Part shown: in pieces, positions 33,733 through 42,200 of the stretch
How positions within the stretch are numbered: the first letter of the stretch is position 1
Layout: each line of letters opens with the position of its first letter
Assembly (NCBI GenBank): GCA_018716305.1
Contig: DVKB01000022.1
Location: 1 to 45,252 of the forward strand
Length of the DNA: 45,252 nucleotides
Direction: 5' to 3'
Source of the DNA: Candidatus Scatomonas merdigallinarum
Lineage (GTDB): Bacteria > Bacillota > Clostridia > Lachnospirales > Lachnospiraceae
Notes under the pieces: model-generated
Seen by the model: the letters and a program-made list of their open reading frames with translations, nothing else
Told to the model about the DNA's origin: nothing
The model's database searches: none
Program-made: the position numbers and the translations under genes

Positions 33733-36700
33733 TTATTTTCTCACCCGTTTCCGGTACAGAACCAGTCCCGCGGCTCCTGCCGCTCCCAGTCCCAGAGCCA
33801 GGCCCATAGCTGCCAGAGGCGTGGCATCTCCGGTAGGTGCGCTGGTTCCCGGACGGCTTCCGCTGCCGGTTCCGGTATTCCCGCTTCCGCCCTGACCTCC
33901 GGTTCCCGGTTTGTCCGTGGTTCCGGGCGTTCCGGTGACAGCCGGCGTATCTGTGGGTTCCGGAGTTTCCGTGGGTTCCGGCTCTTCAGCAACTGTTACC
34001 CTGCAGGATGCCTGGTGAGCGCCGTCTGCAGACTCCGCTGTAATCACCGTTTCTCCGGCTCCCACTGCTTTTACTGTACCATCGGCTTCCACCACAGCCA
34101 CTGTTTCATCGCTGCTTTTAAAGGTCACGGCCTGATCCGTGGCATCCGCCGGCGTTACAGTCACTGTCAGTTTCGCTTCCTCACCGATTTTCAGGCTCAA
34201 TTCCGTTACATCCAGGCTGATGCTCTCCACAGGAATTCCATCGATCCGTGATGCTTTAAAGTCCGCAATGGCCTGAGAAAGCTCCTCAATCGCTGTATCG
34301 ATCTCTGACTGTTCCGCAGCCCGGAGTATGGCCGGCGCTGTCTTCACAGCCTGAAGCAGATCTCCGCGGATCCCTCCCTTCAGGGCGTCTGTCTCCCCGG
34401 AAATGCTCTGCGCTTCACCATCCTCTTCTGTCTGCGGATCCGCTTCCGCTGCCGCAGGATCGGCAGCCTGCTCCTCTTCTGTACTCAGAACATTCGCAGC
34501 AGCCGCTTCGCCTCCCAGGACAATAAAAGCGTCCACACAAACATTGGAAGCAGTGGCGTTTTCATTCTTCTCTCCTGTCCAGCGCACAGTGATCTGATGA
34601 TCCCCTGCCTCTTCCCAGGTCTTCTCAAACAGCACTTCGCTGTACTGTCCGGAATGGCTGACATTGGCATTAAAAAGATCCACTTTCACCGGATCCTCTC
34701 CGTCTACGATCACTTCCGCGATTCCCTGATTGGCCTCTGTGGCGCCTGTCCAGCGGATTCCTTTTCCGTAGAAATGGAAGGTAACCGCCGCCTCCCTTGC
34801 CTGATCCAGAAGATACAGGTAGGACTGTCCATAGGCATTGGCGGTCCAGGCCGCCCCCTGATCAATGGTATAATCACTTCCGCTTTCTCCGGTGATCTGC
34901 AGCCCTTCGGTCTCCGCCACCGCATCGTAGATCTGATACGAATCCGGATCCACATCTATGATATTACTGTTGACCGGCTCTGTCTGCCGGCCGTCTTTTT
35001 CCAGGCAGACCGCGCAGTACACTTTATATCCGCTCAGTCCCTCTTTATCCAGAGTTTCCGCCTGCTGTCCCTCCATGGGCTCTGCTTTGAAATCCGGATC
35101 TCCCACGGCAATCCGATACCACTGGTAGACCGGTTCCATTCCTTCTTCGGCGTTGCGGATTTCGCAGGAAGCCCGCAGTATTCCTCCCTCTTCTTCCTCG
35201 ATTCTCACACTGGACACCGAGGGAATGGTCTCCGAAGTGAAATTGCTTCCGTTGGTCAGCCGGATCGTGGCGGTTCCCTGAGAACCCTCCGCCAGGCTTC
35301 CGGCCACGCCGGTATAATTCCCCCAGGACAGATTGGGATAGTACCACTGGTTGTTAATTATCAGCTGTGCTTTCTCTTTGGAGCCGCTTTCTCCGGAATT
35401 CAGCACCTCAAAAGCATCTACTACGATGCAGTCCGCGTTTCCGCCGGAAGTCACCAGGCGGATGGTGTGCTCCCCTTCTTCCAGCCCGTCAATCTCATAG
35501 ATCAGGGACTGTTTTAGCTGGGTGCCCAGATCGCTGTAGGTATCTACCTCCTGCTGAAATACTCCGTCAATGTAAACTTCCGCTTTTCCCGTATTTGCCT
35601 GTTTGGATCCAATGAAACGGACTCCCGTACCGGTAAAGGTAAATTCACAGGCCGCTCCCAGGGCTGTGCTGAAAGTCTCCGTTCCCTGATAATCACTGCC
35701 GCTGTCGTAGGTATCCCATCCGCCTTCATAACGAATCGACGGATCCCGGTCATCTACATAGGCTTTGTCATAGGAAACCTGGACTCTTGCGGCCACATCC
35801 GCGTCCTGGGATTCTACGCTGATCCGGGGGGCATCTTCTCCTGCGCCGTAGTTTACATTATAATAGTAAACATTCTCTCTCATGGTCTTAAAATCATTGG
35901 TGACCAGACCGTTATTGGGATCATCAGTGGCGTACACAAAATAGTTTTTCATGTCGTCTTTCCAGGACCAGGAGGGTTCCACTCCGTACTGATCCGGATG
36001 TTCCGCCGCTCCTTCTCTTACTTTCAGAGCGGTTCCCTCATTTCTGCCGATATGATCCTCCGGATACGCGCTGTACAGGCCGTCCCGCAGCCAGCTGACG
36101 CTCTCCATATCCGAGGGAATATCATAGCTGATTCCAACCTCGCTGTAGCTTCCCTCCGCGGGAGCCGTGGTCAGAGTATAATCCGTGGTGATAATTCCGT
36201 TTCCGGAAATCCCCACATCAAACTGTACTCCCTGTCCGTTTTCGTAGCTTCCCTTCAGGGTTACAATCACACCGGTTCCATCCTGGGATTCGCTCCAGGA
36301 AATTCCATTTTCCCCGGCTTTTGTATACGCTCCCAGATTGATTCCGGTGATATGAAGGTACGGGCCTCCGGTCAGCAGAGCGCTCTCCTCCCCGCCAAAG
36401 GTTCCGGAAGTGATGAGACCGGTGGTTTTGCTGAATACCAGGGCAAAATTTTCTCCGTTGACGATCAGCTCATCCTCTGACTCTGTCACCTGGGGCGGAG
36501 TGCTGCCTGCAGGAGCAAAGCTGTACTGAACAGCCGCCAGCTGTACATTGTACTCATCCACCATAATGCCGTCCGCAGTGTAAAATTTCAGATTTACTGT
36601 ATTGGAGGAGCCGTCAATGCCTGGAACTGAAATGATTCCCTGGCTGTGAGGCGCGATGCTCTCCTGGATCCGGATCCGGCCGCTGGTTTCACCGGAAGTA

Positions 36701-38958
36701 AATTCCACCTCCACCTCATTCAGATCTGTATGGTCAAACCAGTTTTTCACCGGCACGTACAAAGTTCCGTCTTCTGTATAGCAGCTGTCTTCCTCCACCC
36801 GCACCGGAGAATAGGCTTTCTTGGTCAGGTACGCTTCCGGTTTTTCTCTCAGATAGGCATCCAGCACGCTGCCCCACTCGCCGTATCCGGCAGTCTGTCC
36901 GCTGGAGTGGGACTGCCAACGTTCCGTGGTTCCATCGGGAATGTAGAAGACATCATCGATGCCTCCCCAGAGAGCTCCTCCCAGAGCGCCGTCGTCCTCA
37001 AAAATATTTTCCCAGCCGATTTTGACACTCTCGCCCCAGAAGTTCCGCACATTCACGTCCCGCTGAAGCTCGTCCAGATTGTAGCAGGCAATATGGGCGT
37101 ATTCATCGTGGATCCTGGGCTTGTCCGCCCGTCCCATATTTCCGGTCACATTAGCGTAATGCTCACTGTAAATGTCGGCAAAATCCGTGCTTTCTCCGGT
37201 GTTTGGCCAGCTGAAGATGCAGGGTCTTGTGGTCTCCACATCCTTCAGGTAATCGTGTTCTGTCTGGAAGGCATTGCCGCCGGATTTATCTTTTACTTCG
37301 TTATAGTTGGACTCGTTGCCAAGAGACCAGATCAGGATGGACGCCCTGTTTCTGTCCCGCTCAATCATCTCGGTAAACTGTACTACAAAATCTTCATATT
37401 TACCGATAAGCAGTCCCGGATTCTGGAAGCAGACCGCGTTTTCCTGCTCCACATAAATTCCCAGCTCATCGCAGGCATCCAGCAGATGCTCGGAGGCCGG
37501 ATAGTGGGAGGTTCGGATGAAGTTGATATTGGCTTTTTTATAGGCCAGCGCCTCCTGGTAGGACTCCTCCCGGGTCATGGACCGGCCCAGATCATCGGAC
37601 ACATCGTGGCGGCAGGTTCCCCGCAGCTTCACTTCTTTTCCATTCACGTAAACCTTGTTGACATCCGTGCCGTCCCGGCCGCCGTAATGAATCTCCCGGA
37701 AGCCGATTCTCTCTTCATTGACCTGGACCATCTCCCCGTCCACAGTCAGAGTGGTGCGCAGGGTATACAGGTTGGGATGCTCCGCGTCCCACTGCTTCGG
37801 GGCCTCCACCGGAATGGTGATCTTCTGCGCTTCTGTCAGTTCCGAAGACTCTGCCAGGAGCTCCAGGGCCTGATCCCGCTCCTGCTCCAGTTTTTCATAG
37901 GTTTCCCGGGAATACTGGCCCGGCTGGCCGGATGTTTTGTCGTCATAGAGGTTATCCCCGTTCTCCTCCAGCAGGCCTGTGGCTTCCCGGACCAGTTCCG
38001 GCAGGTTTTTCAGCTCCCCGCTCTCCCTTTCAAAAGCGAGAATACCCTCCGCCACCAGGGTTTCCCCGTCCAGAAGCTCCACGGACAGCTCCGCGTCGCC
38101 GGAAACCAGCCCAAGCTGGGCCGTCACCTCCAGATCCGCGTTGACGAAATTCTCATCGAAGTCTGTCTCCACATAGGTTCTGGCTATGTAATCGTAAGGT
38201 ACCGCTACCAGAGATACATCCCTGAGAATGCCTCCAATGTTATGGTGGGCGTAGTTTGTGGCATTAGACGGATTGTTGAGGGCTGCTCCATCCGGATTCC
38301 AGATTCCTTTTACATTGGAATGAATGTCTGCCACGCCCACGGTCATGGTCACCGTCTCGCCGGGGGCCGCGTACTCTGTGATATCGCAGTCCCAGGTGGT
38401 AAAGCCGCCCACATGGGTGCGGATGTACTTTCCGTTAATCCATACCCGGGCATTGCTGTACACGCCGTCAAAACGAACCAGAACCCGGTTTCCCTTAAAA
38501 TCTTCCGGCACGGTAATCTCTCTCTGATAGTAATACTCATTGTTGGTCAGAATATCGAAGCCCTGCATCAGAGGTTCACCGGGAACGATGATATTCTGCC
38601 AGTTCCTGTCGCTCCAGGCAGAAAAATCAAAATCCTGATTTTCTTCTGTAGGATAGGGCACCCCGTCTTCCGCCGTATAGTCCGGGATATCGTACAGGAA
38701 TTTCCATGTCCCGTCCCCGGTGGTCTCGTTGAGGTTTACTTCTGTCTCGCTGACCCCGCTCAGCGCCTTTGCCGCGTCAGGAATCAGCGGCGTCTCCCAC
38801 ACATCGCTGCCGATCTCCACGATCTCTGTCTGAACGCTTCCCAGATCCGCTCCCTGCCGATCCTCTGTCTCGGCCGCGATACCGGGAACCGTCCCGCAGA
38901 TCTGAACCGCCATCATGCCGGCCAGCGCGATCCCCATGCCTCGTCTCCATTTCCGCAT
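33733..38958 (-). CDS. Large surface GH2 glycosidase (beta-galactosidase-like), copy 2
   Basis: 1741 residues, closely similar to the next gene through the signal peptide, GH2 domains and the first accessory modules. The start ATG has GGGAGGAG upstream. The acid/base Glu is in WSLGNESN (about 550) and the nucleophile is in IHDEYAH (about 619). The same helical insert interrupts the Ig-like domain (about 320-375). It has two carbohydrate-binding-like jelly rolls, not three, and then a BIG2-type Ig domain (VESISLDVTELSLKIGEEAK) absent from copy 1. A short linker with only two TPEPT units leads to SAPTGD, a hydrophobic helix and the tail RKRVRK. Its final 50 residues are nearly identical to those of the GH110 protein, down to the DNA. 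It has its own promoter. Confidence 0.9.
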   Translation of the reverse strand: MRKWRRGMGIALAGMMAVQICGTVPGIAAETEDRQGADLGSVQTEIVEIGSDVWETPLIPDAAKALSGVSETEVNLNETTGDGTWKFLYDIPDYTAEDGVPYPTEENQDFDFSAWSDRNWQNIIVPGEPLMQGFDILTNNEYYYQREITVPEDFKGNRVLVRFDGVYSNARVWINGKYIRTHVGGFTTWDCDITEYAAPGETVTMTVGVADIHSNVKGIWNPDGAALNNPSNATNYAHHNIGGILRDVSLVAVPYDYIARTYVETDFDENFVNADLEVTAQLGLVSGDAELSVELLDGETLVAEGILAFERESGELKNLPELVREATGLLEENGDNLYDDKTSGQPGQYSRETYEKLEQERDQALELLAESSELTEAQKITIPVEAPKQWDAEHPNLYTLRTTLTVDGEMVQVNEERIGFREIHYGGRDGTDVNKVYVNGKEVKLRGTCRHDVSDDLGRSMTREESYQEALAYKKANINFIRTSHYPASEHLLDACDELGIYVEQENAVCFQNPGLLIGKYEDFVVQFTEMIERDRNRASILIWSLGNESNYNEVKDKSGGNAFQTEHDYLKDVETTRPCIFSWPNTGESTDFADIYSEHYANVTGNMGRADKPRIHDEYAHIACYNLDELQRDVNVRNFWGESVKIGWENIFEDDGALGGALWGGIDDVFYIPDGTTERWQSHSSGQTAGYGEWGSVLDAYLREKPEAYLTKKAYSPVRVEEDSCYTEDGTLYVPVKNWFDHTDLNEVEVEFTSGETSGRIRIQESIAPHSQGIISVPGIDGSSNTVNLKFYTADGIMVDEYNVQLAAVQYSFAPAGSTPPQVTESEDELIVNGENFALVFSKTTGLITSGTFGGEESALLTGGPYLHITGINLGAYTKAGENGISWSESQDGTGVIVTLKGSYENGQGVQFDVGISGNGIITTDYTLTTAPAEGSYSEVGISYDIPSDMESVSWLRDGLYSAYPEDHIGRNEGTALKVREGAAEHPDQYGVEPSWSWKDDMKNYFVYATDDPNNGLVTNDFKTMRENVYYYNVNYGAGEDAPRISVESQDADVAARVQVSYDKAYVDDRDPSIRYEGGWDTYDSGSDYQGTETFSTALGAACEFTFTGTGVRFIGSKQANTGKAEVYIDGVFQQEVDTYSDLGTQLKQSLIYEIDGLEEGEHTIRLVTSGGNADCIVVDAFEVLNSGESGSKEKAQLIINNQWYYPNLSWGNYTGVAGSLAEGSQGTATIRLTNGSNFTSETIPSVSSVRIEEEEGGILRASCEIRNAEEGMEPVYQWYRIAVGDPDFKAEPMEGQQAETLDKEGLSGYKVYCAVCLEKDGRQTEPVNSNIIDVDPDSYQIYDAVAETEGLQITGESGSDYTIDQGAAWTANAYGQSYLYLLDQAREAAVTFHFYGKGIRWTGATEANQGIAEVIVDGEDPVKVDLFNANVSHSGQYSEVLFEKTWEEAGDHQITVRWTGEKNENATASNVCVDAFIVLGGEAAAANVLSTEEEQAADPAAAEADPQTEEDGEAQSISGETDALKGGIRGDLLQAVKTAPAILRAAEQSEIDTAIEELSQAIADFKASRIDGIPVESISLDVTELSLKIGEEAKLTVTVTPADATDQAVTFKSSDETVAVVEADGTVKAVGAGETVITAESADGAHQASCRVTVAEEPEPTETPEPTDTPAVTGTPGTTDKPGTGGQGGSGNTGTGSGSRPGTSAPTGDATPLAAMGLALGLGAAGAAGLVLYRKRVRK

Positions 38959-39047
38959 GTTTTCTCCTCCCTTCTGAAACCGGCCGGATCCGCTGTCCGC
39001 GGCCCGGCCGGTCTATGCAAAATCACAAAAAGTTATGAGACTCTTAC

Positions 39048-39176
39048 ATTATATTCTTCTGTTTTTTACAATGCTTTCATTTTCAGGAAGCGTTTAAAAA
39101 TAAATGTACAGAAAATGGAACCTGTTTATGCGGACTTTTCCGTCATTTATACCTGCCTGTGCAAAAAGCGGAACCC
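39048..39176 (-). promoter_or_regulatory. Promoter region of GH2 copy 2, conserved with copy 1
   Basis: TATAAT at 39048-39053 on the minus strand, about 90 bp before the ATG. The upstream blocks CTTCCTGAAAATGAAAGC, TTGTAAA, TGTACATTTATTTTT and GGTTCCGCTTTTTGCACA are in the same order and nearly the same spacing as at 33508-33634. Confidence 0.6.
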
Positions 39177-39192
39177 TGCTCACAGAACCGTA

Positions 39193-39222
39193 TGCGGCCC
39201 CGGAATTGCTTCCGGGGCCGCA
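39193..39222 (-). terminator. 13-bp hairpin after the GH110 gene
   Basis: A perfect 13-bp GC-rich stem (39193-39205/39210-39222) with a 4-nt loop lies 19 bp past the GH110 stop. The minus strand that follows lacks a T tract, so termination may be partial. Confidence 0.55.
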
Positions 39223-39240
39223 GTTCAGGCTATGTTGATT

Positions 39241-42200
39241 TTATTTTCTCACCCGTTTCCGGTACAGAACCAGGCCCGCGGCTCCAGCCGCTCCCAGGCC
39301 CAGGGCCAGGCCCATAGCTGCCAGAGGCGTGTTATCTCCGGTAGGCGCGCTGGTTCCCGGGCGGCTTCCGCTGCCGCCCTGGCCGCCGGTTCCCGGTTTG
39401 TCCGTGGTCCCGGGCGTTCCGGTGACAGCCGGTGTATCCGTGGGATCCGGGGTATCAGAGGGTTTCGGGGTACCTGTAGGTTCCGGAGTGTCTGTGGGCT
39501 CCGGCGTGTCCGTAGGTTCCGGAGTGTCTGTGGGCTCCGGGGTATCCGTAGGCTCCGGCGTGTCCGTAGGCTCCGGCTCCTCTTTGATCTTCTGGAATTC
39601 CGCTGCCACTTCTATATTAGAACGGATCTCTTCCAGCAGATACTGGCTGCCGGTCACCTGCACCGCCTGTCCGTTGACAATCAGGCATTTCAGCTCATAT
39701 CCCTCCTGCGGGAGAATCCGCAGGGTCACGGTGCTTCCTTCTTCCACAGGGCCTGCCGGGTCAGCGGTCACGATGCCGCCTTCTCCCGGGGCAATCGTCA
39801 CCGTAAAGACTCTTTTCAGCTGTCCCATGGCCTCCGTAATTTCCCGTTCCAGAGATTCCGCTGTATTCCGGCTGTAATTTCCGGACTCCAGAATCTTTTC
39901 CGCTTTTTGAACCGCTTCTTTGAAAACCTTCCAGGTTTCCGCGGTAAAGCTGCTCTCCTCCAGCTGACCCGCGTCCTCCAGCAGGAGCTTCAGTTCTTCC
40001 GTATCTACTTTCACCTGGGAATTGCGGAACTCCTCCAGATCCTGAATGAAAACCGCTCCGGCTTCTGTCATCTGCAGTTTTTCTTCCTCAGTCAGAAGTT
40101 CGTCTACATTCCCCAGTTCTTCCAGTTCGCTCCAGGACGCCAGCAAATCCGCCGTCTCTTCGGCGCTGGTCAGCAGGGCCTCCCGTTTTTCCGCGGAATA
40201 GAATCCATGGATCCGGTCTCCCTCCGGCTGTTCAGAGGCGTACAGCTGCTCCGCCGTCTCCTCCGCCAGCTTCTCTGCCTCAGCCAGGCTCTCTTTCAGG
40301 CCATTGTAGGTGACTGCCAGCCGCAGCTGCTCCGCCGCTTCCTGAACCCGAAGGGTCAGGGCGTCGGTTTCCTCCTGGGAAGCTTCCTCGTTTTCCAGAA
40401 GAGTCCGGGCTTCCTCCAACACTGCCTCCAGAGTATCCCAGCTTTCCTGTGTGTAAGCGGCCTGCTGTCTTCCTTCTGCTTCCGCTACGGCTTCCTTCAG
40501 TGCCTCTTTGTCCGCCGTAACGGTTATCTGGATCATCGGCCTTTCTTCTGTAGCAAAGGCATCCTCCCGGATTCCCTCCAGGATGCCGGTCAGGGTGCAG
40601 GTGCCGGTCTTCCGGCTGTCATAGCCATCGGCTGTCCAGATGACAGGCACGGATTCCTGATAGCTTCCGTCCCAGGTCACCTGTACGGTTTCCGGCAGCC
40701 GCAGGGACTCAAAGGAAGTTCCCACTGTCACCGTCCGCTTTGCGGAGGGGGCCACCGCTGTAATCTTTGCCTCCCCGGCGCTGACGGGTGTTCCCAGTTC
40801 TTCCAGGGCATAGTCCTCTCCGTTTACAGAGAACTCTTCAAAGACCGCTGTCTCCGTGACACTTCCGGCCACGTAGCCGATGAGGCCCGCTTTCGGCGCG
40901 GTTCCCAGATCCGCTTCCCTGTTTTCATAAATGGGGTTCCATTGGCTTCCGTCCACGCTGTAGTATCCGGAGTACAGATTTCCTTCCTTCTTCAGCTTCA
41001 GATAAACCGTACTGTCCTCATTGTCAAATACCTTGAGCTCCGCGGGACTCTCCCAGGGATTTCCGTCCACCCGGGCAATCATGCTGTAAATATTTCCGCC
41101 GTAGCCGGAATGTGCTTTCCGGGTGAGTACTACATAGTTGCTGTCATCTCCGTAGAGGATCAGTCCGGCCTCCGTGTAGTCTTTCTGCGGTTTGAAATTC
41201 ATTCTGGTGACAATCTCGAAGTCTTCCTCCTCCACCGGCACAGTCAGAATGTTTTTGGCGGAATTTTCCACCCAGATGGCCGCCTTTTCCAGAGTAATGT
41301 TCAGATCTCCGTTTTCATCAATCCAGTGCATGGAGGGATTCTCCCGGATCCATTCCCAGTCTCTGGTCATCTGGCTGTCTTCTTTTCGGAAAAGTATGTC
41401 CGCGGTGTCTTTCACAGAGGGATTATTCAGAGAATACGCGGTTACCGTCACTCTTCCCTCTCCGGACATATTCAGAATTCCGGTGGTCTCCTGGATCTCC
41501 GCCCGGGCTCCCTCTGAGGAGGAGACGGAATCAATCTTCCACCTTACATCTCCTGCAGCCTCCGCGGGGGTCACCTTCGCGGTCAGCTGCAGATCCTTTC
41601 CGGCTTCCCCGGAAATTTCCTGGATCTCAATCGTTTCCGCCCCTGTGTACATTTCTTCCGACACAGTCAGGGTCACGGAATCTTTCAGGGTGGTTCCCCA
41701 GGCGCTGACCGTCACGGTGATCTCCGTTGTGCCGGGAGCTTTGGCCGTCACCACTCCCTTTTGATCTACCGTGGCCACCGCCTCATCGCTGCTCTCATAG
41801 GTAAATTCTGCCAAAGACAGATCCGTCAGAGCTCCGGCTGCTCCGCTGGCAGACGCGGAAAGCTGTGCCTTTCTTCCTATGGGAAGTTCTCCCGCCGTAC
41901 GGCTGCTGTTGTGGAATCCGATCTCAGAGCAGTATACGACTTTCTTATTGTCCCAGCTCATACTGGTTTCTTTTACCACCAGCTTGATTTTACCGGTAGT
42001 CACCGTATCGAACTCCGCGTATTTTACTTCCGCCGTGTCGGCCCAGGATCCTTCCGCGATAGGATCCGTACCGTAGCTGCCGTCTTTCCCCGCGGCGTAA
42101 ATCTCGTACTGAAGAATCCGTCCGTTCGTCTCGCTGACCCGCGGCAGATAACTCAGGGTATTAAAAGTCTTTTCTCCGTTCAGATCAAATTCAATATAAA

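Noticed and set aside
36646-41517. 1623-residue plus-strand open frame
   Set aside because: It is antisense to the GH2 and GH110 genes, which have signal peptides, catalytic motifs and ribosome sites. The plus-strand translation is low complexity, without domains or a ribosome site.
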